Positions 43,673 to 54,564 of a DNA stretch of 64,000 nucleotides are shown piece after piece. The notes under the pieces are model-generated. The model was not told the DNA's origin. It made no database searches and saw only the letters and a program-made list of their open reading frames with translations. Both the position numbers and the translations under genes were made by a program. Source of the stretch: Variovorax paradoxus B4 (GTDB lineage Bacteria; Pseudomonadota; Gammaproteobacteria; Burkholderiales; Burkholderiaceae_C); NCBI RefSeq assembly GCF_000463015.1, contig NC_022247.1, positions 1,240,001 to 1,304,000 on the forward strand, written 5' to 3'. Every line of letters starts with the position of its first letter. Position 1 is the stretch's first letter.

Positions 43673-44497
43673 ATGCAACCCAGCAATTTCCTTCCGCAAC
43701 TGTTGCGCACCGCCGGTGCGTGGGCCGTGGCGCTGCTGCTGTTCTTTCCGCTCGGCTGGCTGTTCCTCACGGCCTTCAAGACGGAGCTGCAGGCGATCCA
43801 TGTGCCGCCGCTCTTCATCTTCGAGCCCACGCTCGGCAACTTCAGCGAAGTGCAGCGCCGCAGCGACTACCTGCTGTATGCGCGCAACTCGCTCATCACC
43901 AGCCTGGGCTCGACCATCATCGGCCTGTTGATCGCGGCGCCCGCCGCGTACTCGATGGCCTTCTTCCGCACGAAGAAGACGCGCGACATCCTCATGTGGA
44001 TGCTTTCCACCAAGATGATGCCGGCCGTCGGCGCGCTGGTGCCGATCTACGTGCTCGCGCAGACCGCGGGCCTGCTGGACTCGCTGACCGCGCTCACGGT
44101 CGTGTTCACGCTGTCGAACCTGCCGATCATGGTGTGGATGCTCTACAGCGCCTACAAGGACATTCCGAACGAGATCCTCGAGGCCGCGCGCATGGACGGC
44201 GCCAGCCTGTGGACCGAGTTCCGCCACGTCGTGCTGCCGCTGTCGGTGGGCGGCCTCGCATCGACCGGCCTGCTGTGCCTGGTGCTGAGCTGGAACGAGG
44301 CCTTCTGGGCGCTCAACCTCAGCTCGGCCAAGGCCGGCACGCTGGCCACGCTGATCGCCTCGTACTCCAGCCCCGAGGGCCTGTTCTGGGCCAAGCTGTC
44401 GGCCGCCTCGCTGATGGCCATTGCGCCCATCGTCGTGTTCGGCTGGTTCAGCCAGAAGCAGCTCGTCCAGGGCCTGACCTTCGGCGCCGTCAAGTAA
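43673..44497 (+). CDS. mtlG: Polyol ABC transporter permease
   Basis: This 274-residue permease of the MalG-like class starts at ATG 43673. It has six predicted helices and the EAA loop NEILEAARMDGASLWTEFRHVVLP near residue 164-187. The ATPase gene follows after 17 bp. The conserved hydrophobic N-terminus (WAVALLLFFPLGWLFLTAFK) fits SmoG/MtlG. Confidence 0.93.
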   Translation: MQPSNFLPQLLRTAGAWAVALLLFFPLGWLFLTAFKTELQAIHVPPLFIFEPTLGNFSEVQRRSDYLLYARNSLITSLGSTIIGLLIAAPAAYSMAFFRTKKTRDILMWMLSTKMMPAVGALVPIYVLAQTAGLLDSLTALTVVFTLSNLPIMVWMLYSAYKDIPNEILEAARMDGASLWTEFRHVVLPLSVGGLASTGLLCLVLSWNEAFWALNLSSAKAGTLATLIASYSSPEGLFWAKLSAASLMAIAPIVVFGWFSQKQLVQGLTFGAVK

Positions 44498-44514
44498 AGA
44501 AAGGGAGACATCTC

Positions 44515-45552
<1,038 letters not shown>

Positions 45553-45571
45553 CTTCTTCCGGAACATTCCC

Positions 45572-47032
45572 GTGACCCTCGCAGCAGCGCCTCTCGATGC
45601 GCCAACTCCACCCCCCGCTCCTTCGGAGTTCATGGTGCTTCACCTTGGACTCGGCTCGTTCCATCGGGCCCACCAGGCCGTCTATTTGCAGCGGCTGATC
45701 GATGCGGGCGACACCCGCTGGTCGCTCTCGGGCGCCAACATCCGGCCCGACATGGCCGAGGTCGTCGCCGCGCTGCAGGCGCAGGGCGGGCGCTACACGC
45801 TCGAAACCGTGTCGCCGGCCGGCGAATATCGCTACGAACAGATCGAGGCCATCCGCGAAGTGCTGTCGTGGGAGCCCTCGCTGGCCGCGGTGGTTGCGCG
45901 CGGTGCGGCGCCGTCCACCCGCATCGTGTCCTTCACCGTGACCGAGGCCGGCTACTACCTCGACACCAAGGGCCGGCTGGACCTGTCGTTCGCCGATCTC
46001 GCGGCCGACATCGAGCGCGCGCGGCGCGGCGGTTCATGGAATGAGGGCGTCGAGGGCGTGACCATCTACGGCGCCGTCTGCGCGATCCTGCGCGCGCGCA
46101 AGGCCGCGCAGGCCGGCCCGGTGACGCTGCTCAACTGCGACAACCTGCGCCACAACGGCGACCGCTTCCGCGCCGGGCTGCTCGAGTTCATCGAACGCGC
46201 GGGCGATACCGGGCTGCTTGCCTGGGTGCAGGCGAACACCGCCTGCCCGAACGCGATGGTCGACCGCATCACGCCGCGCCCGCCGCCCGAGCTGCGCGCC
46301 CGCGTGAAAGCCGCGACGGGCCGCGACGATGCGGCCGCGATCACCGGCGAGAGCTTCATCCAGTGGGTGATCGAGGACAACTTCGCGGCCGGGCGGCCCG
46401 ACTGGGGCCGCGTGGGCGTGGAGCTGGTCGAATCGGTGCAGCCTTATGAAGAGGCCAAGATCCGCATTCTCAATGCCACGCACAGCTGCATCGCCTGGGC
46501 GGGCACGCTGGCAGGGCTGAACTTCATCCACGAAGGCACGCACGACGCGGCCATCCGCAAGATGGCGTTCGACTACGTCACGGACGACGTGATCCCATGC
46601 CTCAGCCCGAGCCCGATCGACCTCGCGGCCTACCGCGACGTGGTGCTCGACCGCTTCGGCAACCCCGCGATCCGCGACACCAACCAGCGCGTGGCGGCCG
46701 ACGGCTTCTCGAAGATCCCGGGCTTCATCGCGCCCACCGTGCGCGAGCGGCTCGCCGCGGGGCAGCCGATCGACAGCGTCGCGATGCTGCCCGCGCTGTT
46801 CCTGGCCTTCCTGCAGCGCTGGCATCGCGGCGCGCTGCCCTATGCCTACCAGGACCAGGGCATGGACGAGGCCGTGGCGCACGCGATCTGCGATGCCGCC
46901 GATCCGGTGCTCGCGCTGTGTTCGGACGTGGGCCTGTGGGGCGCCGCCGCGGGCGATGCGCGGCTGGTCGACGCCGTGCGCGCAGCGAGCGGGCGCGCGG
47001 CAAATTTCTTGAACCCTGGAGCAACGACATGA
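45572..47032 (+). CDS. mtlD: Mannitol 2-dehydrogenase family polyol dehydrogenase
   Basis: This 486-residue NAD-dependent enzyme of the long-chain mannitol dehydrogenase family oxidises mannitol to fructose and, in related enzymes, arabitol to xylulose. The chosen start is GTG 45572 (TLAAAPLDAP), since the downstream ATG at 45632 would cut into the N-terminal extension just before MVLHLGLGSFHRAHQAVY, the nucleotide-binding region. The catalytic motif KIRILNATH (Lys, Asn, His) is at about residues 297-305. The stop overlaps the next start by 4 bp. Fructuronate reductase is a less likely alternative given the polyol transporter. Confidence 0.9.
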   Translation: MTLAAAPLDAPTPPPAPSEFMVLHLGLGSFHRAHQAVYLQRLIDAGDTRWSLSGANIRPDMAEVVAALQAQGGRYTLETVSPAGEYRYEQIEAIREVLSWEPSLAAVVARGAAPSTRIVSFTVTEAGYYLDTKGRLDLSFADLAADIERARRGGSWNEGVEGVTIYGAVCAILRARKAAQAGPVTLLNCDNLRHNGDRFRAGLLEFIERAGDTGLLAWVQANTACPNAMVDRITPRPPPELRARVKAATGRDDAAAITGESFIQWVIEDNFAAGRPDWGRVGVELVESVQPYEEAKIRILNATHSCIAWAGTLAGLNFIHEGTHDAAIRKMAFDYVTDDVIPCLSPSPIDLAAYRDVVLDRFGNPAIRDTNQRVAADGFSKIPGFIAPTVRERLAAGQPIDSVAMLPALFLAFLQRWHRGALPYAYQDQGMDEAVAHAICDAADPVLALCSDVGLWGAAAGDARLVDAVRAASGRAANFLNPGATT

Positions 47033-47817
47033 GCGAACGTTTGAAGAACCGTCACGTGCTGCTGACCGGCGCCGGTGGCGGCATCGGCCTGGCCGTGGCC
47101 GAGGCCTGCATTGCGGAGGGCGCGCGCTGCAGCGTGGTCGACCGCGCGGCGGCGGCGCCCGAGGCCGTGCGGGCGCTGCAGCAGCGCCACCCCGACAAGC
47201 TCGCCTACATCGCGGCCGACGTGACCGACACACAGGCCATCGCCCACATGCTGGCCGAGGCGCAGGTCGCCTTCGGGCCGATCCACACGCTGTTCAACAA
47301 CGCTGCCGTGTTCGATCTGGCGCCGCTGCTCGACAGCGACGAGGCTTCGTTCGACCGCCTGTTCGCGGTCAACGTGAAGGGCATGTTCTTCGTGATGCAG
47401 GCCGTGCTGCGGCACATGGTGGAGGCGGGCACGCAGGGCGCATCGGTCATCAACATGGCCTCGCAGGCGGGGCGGCGCGGCGAAGCGCTGGTGTCGCACT
47501 ACTGCGCGACCAAGGCGGCCGTCATCAGCTATACGCAGAGTGCCGCGCTGGCCATGGCACCGCATGGCATCCGCGTCAACGGCATTGCACCCGGTGTGGT
47601 CGACACCCCGATGTGGGACCATGTCGACAGCCTGTTCGCCAAGGCCGAAGGGCTGGCGCCGGGCGAGAAGAAGCGCCGCGTGGGCCTGGAGGTGCCGCTC
47701 GGCCGCATGGGCGTGCCGGCCGACATCGCGGGCGCGGCGGTATTCCTGGCCAGCGACGAGGCGCGCTACATCACGGCGCAGACCTTGAATGTCGATGGCG
47801 GCAATGTCATGAGTTGA
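47029..47817 (+). CDS. smoS: Short-chain dehydrogenase, sorbitol dehydrogenase type
   Basis: This 262-residue SDR matches sorbitol (glucitol) dehydrogenases such as SmoS, which oxidise sorbitol to fructose. The NAD-binding motif is TGAGGGIGLA at about residues 13-22, NNAAVF follows near 88, and the catalytic Ser-Tyr-Lys is in INMASQAG and YCATKAA. The C-terminal WDHVDSLFAKAEGLAPGEKKR segment is characteristic of the sorbitol group. The start ATG 47029 overlaps mtlD in an ATGA. Confidence 0.86.
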   Translation: MSERLKNRHVLLTGAGGGIGLAVAEACIAEGARCSVVDRAAAAPEAVRALQQRHPDKLAYIAADVTDTQAIAHMLAEAQVAFGPIHTLFNNAAVFDLAPLLDSDEASFDRLFAVNVKGMFFVMQAVLRHMVEAGTQGASVINMASQAGRRGEALVSHYCATKAAVISYTQSAALAMAPHGIRVNGIAPGVVDTPMWDHVDSLFAKAEGLAPGEKKRRVGLEVPLGRMGVPADIAGAAVFLASDEARYITAQTLNVDGGNVMS

Positions 47818-47853
47818 GATGAAAGCTTGTTTGTCGATTCGTTGCGTTGTGGG

Positions 47854-48130
47854 GCGTTCAGGGCGCGATCACGCCGACGAGGTACGCGGCGAAGCGAATG
47901 TCCCCCGGCCCGCGGCCTCCTCCTGGATTTCGCTGCGCAAGGCACCCCATCGACGGGAGCGTTGGACAGAGCGGTCGTTGATCAGCGGTACACCCAGAGC
48001 GTGCCCTGGTGCACGGGGCATCGGGTGCTCCCCGCAGCGAAATCAAGGAGGAGCCGAAGGCGGGGGACATTCGCGCAGGGGAGTGCCCGGTGGCCTGTGC
48101 ACGCGTCCCGAACAATCGCGCCCCGAACGC
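47854..48130. repeat. 277-bp imperfect inverted-repeat element inside the polyol operon
   Basis: The 339-bp gap before the FSA-like gene is mostly one long imperfect palindrome. Outer arms are GCGTTCAGGGCGCGAT (47854-47869) and its complement at 48115-48130 with one mismatch. Inner arms are GCGAATGTCCCCC (47894-47906 with 48062-48074, perfect) and a 23-24 bp imperfect pair (47913-47936 with 48033-48055). The core of about 90 bp is unpaired. This looks like a MITE or a paired REP element that entered between smoS and the aldolase gene. No coding gene is convincing here, although one plus-strand frame stays open through it. Confidence 0.7.
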
Positions 48131-48156
48131 AAGACTTCCGTTGCATCACCCAATCC

Positions 48157-48828
48157 ATGAACGAAGACTTCCATCTGTACCTAGACAGCGCCGACCTGGC
48201 TGAACTGCAGCTCTGCCTGCCGCACCCGGTGGTGCATGGCGTGACGACCAACCCGACCTTGCTCAAGCGTGCGGGCATCGGCCGCGGCGAAGTGCCCGGT
48301 TTGCTGAAACGCTGCATCGAACTGGGCGCGCGGCAGGTGCAGGCGCAGGTGTATTCGAGCGAGGTCGACGGCATGCTCGAAGACGCGGAGGCCTTGCTCT
48401 CGCACTTCGACCGGGGCCAGCTGGTCGTGAAGATTCCCGCCACGCGCCAGGGCCTCGACGCCGGCGCGCGGCTCATCGCGCAAGGCGTGCCCGTCACGTG
48501 GACGGCCGTGTATGCGCCCGAGCAGGCGCACTTCGCGGCGCAACTGGGCGCGGCCTATGCGGCGCCCTACCTCGGGCGGCTCGACGATGCCGGCGCCGAT
48601 GGGCTCGCGCTGATTGCGCAGATGCAGGCGCTGGTGGCGCGGCGCCCTTCGTCGGGCACGCGGCTGCTGGTGGCCAGCGTCCGATCGCGCGAGGCGTATC
48701 TTTCGTTGCTGGCGCTGGGCGTGGGCGCGATCACGATCCCGCCGCGCCTCTTTGCCGAGCTGCTCGACCATCCCGCCACGCTGGCCGCCGAACGCGGCTT
48801 CCTGGCCGAGGCACGCGCCTTGTCCTGA
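48157..48828 (+). CDS. Fructose-6-phosphate aldolase/transaldolase-like protein (FSA family)
   Basis: This 223-residue protein belongs to the small transaldolase class of E. coli FsaA, which cleaves fructose-6-phosphate to dihydroxyacetone and glyceraldehyde-3-phosphate. Active-site residues known in FsaA are present: Asp in LYLDSAD, the TTNPTLL loop, Gln in AQVYSSE, the Schiff-base Lys in VVKIPAT near residue 92, Thr in TAVY, and the A-P-Y-x-x-R motif in AAPYLGRLD. The start is the ATG at 48157, just after the repeat element. In this operon it would act on the fructose-6-phosphate made by the kinase downstream. Confidence 0.86.
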   Translation: MNEDFHLYLDSADLAELQLCLPHPVVHGVTTNPTLLKRAGIGRGEVPGLLKRCIELGARQVQAQVYSSEVDGMLEDAEALLSHFDRGQLVVKIPATRQGLDAGARLIAQGVPVTWTAVYAPEQAHFAAQLGAAYAAPYLGRLDDAGADGLALIAQMQALVARRPSSGTRLLVASVRSREAYLSLLALGVGAITIPPRLFAELLDHPATLAAERGFLAEARALS

Positions 48829-48848
48829 CAGAAGAGAATCCGAGAACC

Positions 48849-49817
48849 ATGCGCATTGCACTCACGGGCGAAGCCCTCATCGATTTCACCGCCAGCGAGG
48901 CCGGCACGCTCGCGTTCCTGGGCCACGAGGGTGGCTCGCCGCTCAACACGGCCGTAGCCTGCGCGCGCCTGGGCCAGCCCACCGGTTTTCTCACGCAGCT
49001 GTCGACCGACCTGTTCGGCGAACGGCTCATGCGTTTTCTCGAACGCAACGGCGTGGGCACCCGCCTCATCCTGCGCAGCGATGCGCCGTCGACCCTGGCC
49101 TTCGTCGAGCGCACGCCGCAGACCAACCGCTATGCCTTCTACACGCGCGGCAGCGCCGACGCCACCTGGGCGCCCGAGCCGCTGCCGCAGTTGCCGGCGG
49201 AGTGCCGCTTTCTTCATTTCGGCTCGATCTCGCTGCTGCAGGAGCCGGCGGCCACGCGCATTGCCGAGCTGGTCACGGCCAATGCCGGACGCCGCGTGAT
49301 CGTGTTCGATCCGAACGTGCGGCCCAGTCTGATTCCCGACATGGCCGCCTACCGCGAGCGCGTGACGGACTGGCTGGCCATGGCCGACCTGGTCAAGCTC
49401 AGCGACGAGGATGCCGAACTGCTGGCCCCCGGCCAGCCGGTCGATGCGCTGGCCGCGGAGTGCCTCCAGGCCGGCGCGCATGCCGTGATCGTCACGCGCG
49501 GCGGCGCGGGCGCCACGCTCTGGCGCACGGGGCACGCGCCGCTCGTCGTGGCGGCGCCGCGCGTCAAGGTGGTCGACACCATCGGCGCGGGCGACACCTT
49601 CACGGCCGGGCTCTCGGTTTCGCTGCTCGCGCACGGCGTCGAGCACCCGGCCCAGCTCGGCGAGCTGGGCGACGACGCCTGGCGCGAGGTGATGCGCTTC
49701 GCCGCCACCGCCGCCGCCCTCAACTGCACCCGCGAAGGTGCAGATCCGCCCACGCTCGAAGCGGTTCACGCCGCGCTGGCGCAGGAAGACAATGAGGCCG
49801 TCGCTTCCCGGCTTTGA
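48849..49817 (+). CDS. PfkB-family carbohydrate kinase, probable fructokinase
   Basis: This 322-residue ribokinase-family protein starts at ATG 48849 (MRIALTGEALIDFT). The sugar-binding Gly pair is in GHEGGSPLNTAVACARLG near residue 25-42, and the ATP/anion-hole motif with the catalytic Asp is in DTIGAGDTFTAGL near residue 246-258. In a mannitol/sorbitol operon the expected reaction is fructose to fructose-6-phosphate. The start lies 20 bp after the aldolase stop. Confidence 0.9.
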   Translation: MRIALTGEALIDFTASEAGTLAFLGHEGGSPLNTAVACARLGQPTGFLTQLSTDLFGERLMRFLERNGVGTRLILRSDAPSTLAFVERTPQTNRYAFYTRGSADATWAPEPLPQLPAECRFLHFGSISLLQEPAATRIAELVTANAGRRVIVFDPNVRPSLIPDMAAYRERVTDWLAMADLVKLSDEDAELLAPGQPVDALAAECLQAGAHAVIVTRGGAGATLWRTGHAPLVVAAPRVKVVDTIGAGDTFTAGLSVSLLAHGVEHPAQLGELGDDAWREVMRFAATAAALNCTREGADPPTLEAVHAALAQEDNEAVASRL

Positions 49818-49829
49818 CCCCGTGCTGCC

Positions 49830-50768
49830 ATGACAACGTCCACACGCAAACGCTCGATTCCCCGTCAGCGCCAACCCGAGCTGGAGCGCGACATTGCGCG
49901 CTCCCCGTCGCTGGGCTACGAGGCCCCCGAAACCGGCCTGGTGCGCTGCCTGGCGCACGGCTTCCCGAGCCCGCTGGTGCGATGGCACTTCCATGAAGAC
50001 TACGAGCTGCACCTGATCACCGAGACCTCGGGCAAGGCTTTCATCGGCGACTGGATCGGGCCGTTCCAGCCCGGGCACCTCGTGCTCTGCGGGCCGCGGC
50101 TGCCGCACAACTGGATTTCGCTCGACGTGCCCGAAGGCGGCGCCGCGGGGCGCGACCGGGTGATCCAGTTCCGCCACGAGCCCATCGAGCGCGCCGCGGC
50201 CGAGATTCCGGAGCTGCGCGACGTGATGCAGCTGTTCGAACGGGCGCGGCACGGCATCGAGTTCTTCGGCATGTCGCAGCAGGCACAGACGCACTGGGAC
50301 AACATCAAGGCCGCGCGCGGCGTGCGCCGGCTCGGGCTGTTCCTCGAGTTCATGGCCGACCTCGCGCAATGCACCGACTACCGGCTGCTCTCGAGCGTGC
50401 AGATGCAGGGTGCGCACGGCATCGAAGGCGATGCGCAGGTCGACCAGATCAACGACATCGTCAACCGCATCACCAGCAACATGGCGGAGCCGATCTCCAT
50501 GTCGGACGTGGCAGCCGAGCTCGGCATGAGCGAAAGCCGCTTCAGCCGCTTCTTCCGGCGCTCCACCGGCAACAGCTTCACCGACTTCGTCAACCGCGTG
50601 CGCATCAACAGCGCCTGCCACCTGCTGATGCAGACCGACCACTACGTGACCGACATCTGCTACCAGGTCGGCTTCAACAACGTGGCCAATTTCAACCGGC
50701 GCTTTCTCGAGATCAAGGGAATGACGCCGAGCGAATTCAGGCGCCAGGCCGACACCCGTTTCGGCTGA
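49830..50768 (+). CDS. mtlR: AraC-family activator of the polyol operon (MtlR-like)
   Basis: This 312-residue regulator has an N-terminal cupin sensor domain (WHFHEDYELHLIT near residue 52, with GPRLPHNWIS) and a C-terminal AraC DNA-binding domain of two helix-turn-helix units (ISMSDVAAELGMSESRFSRF and VTDICYQVGFNNVANFNRRF). MtlR of Pseudomonas has this layout and activates the mannitol operon. It lies inside the operon it probably controls, 12 bp after the kinase. The direct repeats before mtlE are its best candidate site. Confidence 0.88.
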   Translation: MTTSTRKRSIPRQRQPELERDIARSPSLGYEAPETGLVRCLAHGFPSPLVRWHFHEDYELHLITETSGKAFIGDWIGPFQPGHLVLCGPRLPHNWISLDVPEGGAAGRDRVIQFRHEPIERAAAEIPELRDVMQLFERARHGIEFFGMSQQAQTHWDNIKAARGVRRLGLFLEFMADLAQCTDYRLLSSVQMQGAHGIEGDAQVDQINDIVNRITSNMAEPISMSDVAAELGMSESRFSRFFRRSTGNSFTDFVNRVRINSACHLLMQTDHYVTDICYQVGFNNVANFNRRFLEIKGMTPSEFRRQADTRFG

Positions 50769-50816
50769 CGCCGGGACCACACGCTTTTTTTCAAGGCGCA
50801 ATCAGGGAGCACCATC

Positions 50817-52295
50817 TTGTATCTGGGACTCGACCTCGGCACGTCCGAGCTCAAGGCGCTGCTGCTCGCCGACGATCACCGGATCGTCGGCGTGGCACGC
50901 GCGCCGCTCACGGTCGACAGGCCGCAGCCGCTCTGGTCGGAGCAGGCGCCGGGCCAGTGGTGGCAGGCGCTCGAACAGGTCATGGCGCAGCTGCGGGGCG
51001 CGCATGCCGGGGCGCTGTCTGCCGTGCGGGCCATCGGCCTGTCGGGGCAGATGCACGGCGCCACGCTGCTCGATGCCGCGGGCGAGGTGCTGCGCCCCGC
51101 CATCCTCTGGAACGACGGGCGCAGCGGAGCGCAATGCGAGGCGCTCACGCGCGCCGTGCCGCGCCTGGGCGAGATCGCGGGCAACCTCGCGATGCCCGGT
51201 TTCACTGCGCCCAAGCTGCTGTGGGTGCGCGAGCACGAGCCTGAAATCTTCGACCGCGTGGCGCGCGTGCTGCTGCCCAAAGACTGGCTGCGCTTCATGC
51301 TCAGCGGCGAGGCCGTCAGCGAGATGTCCGATGCGGCCGGTACGCTGTGGCTCGACGTCGGCGCGCGCGACTGGTCGGACGAACTGCTCGCGGCCGCCGG
51401 GCTCACACGCGGCCACATGCCGCGGCTGGTCGAGGGCAGCGAAGTGTCGGCGCAGCTCAAGCCCGAGCTTGCCGCGCGCTGGGGCGTGGGCAGCGGCGCT
51501 GCCGTGCCCATCGCCGGTGGCGCGGGCGACAACGCCGCCAGCGCCGTCGGCATGGGGCTGGTGGAACCGGGGCAGGGCTTCGTGTCGCTCGGCACCTCGG
51601 GCGTGGTCTTCGTCTCGACCGACCGCTTCCTGCCGAACCCCGCGCAGGCGATGCATGCCTTCTGCCATGCGCTGCCGAAGCGCTGGCACCAGATGTCGGT
51701 GATGCTCTCGGCCGCGAGCGCCGTGAGCTGGGCCGCCAAGACCTTCAGGTTCGCGGACGAGGCCGCGCTGCTCGAAGCGGCGGCGTCGGTCGCCCCCGCG
51801 CAGCGCGCGCGCTGCCCGCTGTTCCTGCCGTATCTCTCGGGCGAGCGTTCTCCGCACAACAACCCGAACGCGCAGGGCGTGCTGTTCGGGCTGACGCATG
51901 CGCACGGGCCGGCGGAGATCGCTTATGCCGTGGTCGAGGGCGTGAGCTTCGGGCTGCGCGATGGCTTCGACACCCTGCGCCTGCCGGCCGACATGCCGCT
52001 GCGCGAAGTGGCGCTGGTGGGTGGTGGCGCGCGCAGCGTCTGGTGGGGCCAGTTGCTGGCCGACATCTTCCAGGTGCCGCTCACGCTCTATGCGGGCAGC
52101 GAGACGGGCGGGGCGCTGGGCGCGGCGCGGCTCGCGTGGCTGGCCGACGGCGGCACCGTGGCCGAAGCTTGCACGCTGCCACCGGTCAGGCAGCAACTGG
52201 TGCCGTCCACCGAAGGGGCCGGCGCGCACAAGTCGCGGCATGCGCGCTTCCAGGTGCTCTACATGGCGCTGCGCGAGCAGTTTCGATCAACGTAG
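50817..52295 (+). CDS. xylB: Xylulokinase
   Basis: XylB phosphorylates D-xylulose to xylulose-5-phosphate. The 492-residue FGGY-family protein starts with TTG at 50817 (reading YLGLDLGTSELKALLL), preceded by CAGGGAG; no ATG fits the conserved N-terminus. Family marks are GLSGQMHGATLLD, LWNDGRSGAQC, the ATP-binding SLGTSGVVF and VALVGGGARSVWW. Its presence means arabitol, oxidised to xylulose by the mannitol dehydrogenase, can also be used. It is the last gene of the operon and is followed by a strong hairpin terminator. Confidence 0.94.
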   Translation: MYLGLDLGTSELKALLLADDHRIVGVARAPLTVDRPQPLWSEQAPGQWWQALEQVMAQLRGAHAGALSAVRAIGLSGQMHGATLLDAAGEVLRPAILWNDGRSGAQCEALTRAVPRLGEIAGNLAMPGFTAPKLLWVREHEPEIFDRVARVLLPKDWLRFMLSGEAVSEMSDAAGTLWLDVGARDWSDELLAAAGLTRGHMPRLVEGSEVSAQLKPELAARWGVGSGAAVPIAGGAGDNAASAVGMGLVEPGQGFVSLGTSGVVFVSTDRFLPNPAQAMHAFCHALPKRWHQMSVMLSAASAVSWAAKTFRFADEAALLEAAASVAPAQRARCPLFLPYLSGERSPHNNPNAQGVLFGLTHAHGPAEIAYAVVEGVSFGLRDGFDTLRLPADMPLREVALVGGGARSVWWGQLLADIFQVPLTLYAGSETGGALGAARLAWLADGGTVAEACTLPPVRQQLVPSTEGAGAHKSRHARFQVLYMALREQFRST

Positions 52296-52305
52296 CGCGC
52301 AATGA

Positions 52306-52332
52306 AAAAGGGCCGCTTGCGCGGCCCTTTTT
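52306..52332. terminator. Bidirectional terminator between xylB and groEL
   Basis: An 11-bp perfect stem (52306-52316 with 52321-52331, AAAAGGGCCGC/GCGGCCCTTTT) with a 4-nt loop has T-runs in both directions. It serves both the polyol operon and the convergent groESL operon. Confidence 0.93.
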
Positions 52333-52363
52333 GTTTTGGTGAGCAGTAGAGCTCAGCGGGGCA

Positions 52364-54019
<1,656 letters not shown>

Positions 54020-54046
54020 TTATTACTCCGAATGGGGATGGATGGA

Positions 54047-54337
54047 TTACTTCTCGACGACTGCGAACAGGTCGTCTTCCTTCATGACCAGCAGTTCGTC
54101 GCCGTCGACCTTGACAGTCTGGCCGCTGTACTTGCCGAACAGGACGCGGTCGCCGACCTTGACGGTCAGTGCGGTCAGGTCGCCCTTGTCGGTGCGCTTG
54201 CCCGGGCCCACGGCCAGGACTTCACCCTGATCGGGCTTTTCGGCGGCTGCGTCGGGGATGACGATGCCGGAGGCGGTCTTGGTTTCGCTGTCGATACGCT
54301 TGACGATCACGCGATCGGCCAAAGGACGAAGTTTCAT
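54047..54337 (-). CDS. groES: 10-kDa co-chaperonin GroES
   Basis: GroES caps GroEL. The 96-residue protein starts at the ATG at 54335-54337 ([16 protein letters not shown]), with the mobile loop [14 protein letters not shown] and the C-terminal DDLFAVVE typical of the family. It is the first gene of the groESL operon, downstream of a CIRCE operator and a sigma-32-type promoter. Confidence 0.98.
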   Translation of the reverse strand: MKLRPLADRVIVKRIDSETKTASGIVIPDAAAEKPDQGEVLAVGPGKRTDKGDLTALTVKVGDRVLFGKYSGQTVKVDGDELLVMKEDDLFAVVEK

Positions 54338-54419
54338 TGCATCTCCTGGATAAGAAACGGGGTTGTGGTCGGGCGCCGGCGGGAAAGACCGGCAGCCCAT
54401 CGACTGGAAGCGAGGCTTG

Positions 54420-54446
54420 TTAGCACTCATCAGCAGCGAGTGCTAA
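54420..54446 (-). promoter_or_regulatory. CIRCE operator (HrcA binding site)
   Basis: The palindrome TTAGCACTC-N9-GAGTGCTAA is a perfect match to the CIRCE consensus. It lies 83 bp upstream of groES, directly downstream of the -10 element, so HrcA would repress groESL from here. Confidence 0.96.
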
Positions 54447-54474
54447 TCATAAGGGCAATTGGCGGACTTTCAAG
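54447..54474 (-). promoter_or_regulatory. Sigma-32-type heat-shock promoter of groESL
   Basis: On the minus strand CTTGAAA (54474-54468) and CCCTTATGA (54455-54447) are separated by 12 bp, close to the RpoH consensus. The -10 element abuts the CIRCE operator, giving combined positive (RpoH) and negative (HrcA) control. Confidence 0.8.
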
Positions 54475-54564
54475 AGCGGGGAGTGGGGCAGGCGCAGAAG
54501 AAGCGGGCCCCGGCAGCCTTCCGGACGTGCCATGGGGAGGCGGGCCGCAGGGGGCAAGCTACCG

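Noticed and set aside
47827..48156. An N-terminal extension of the FSA-like gene that stays open through the inverted-repeat element.
   Set aside because: The extension is Arg-rich, arises from the repeat and has no family match; the FSA fold begins at ATG 48157.
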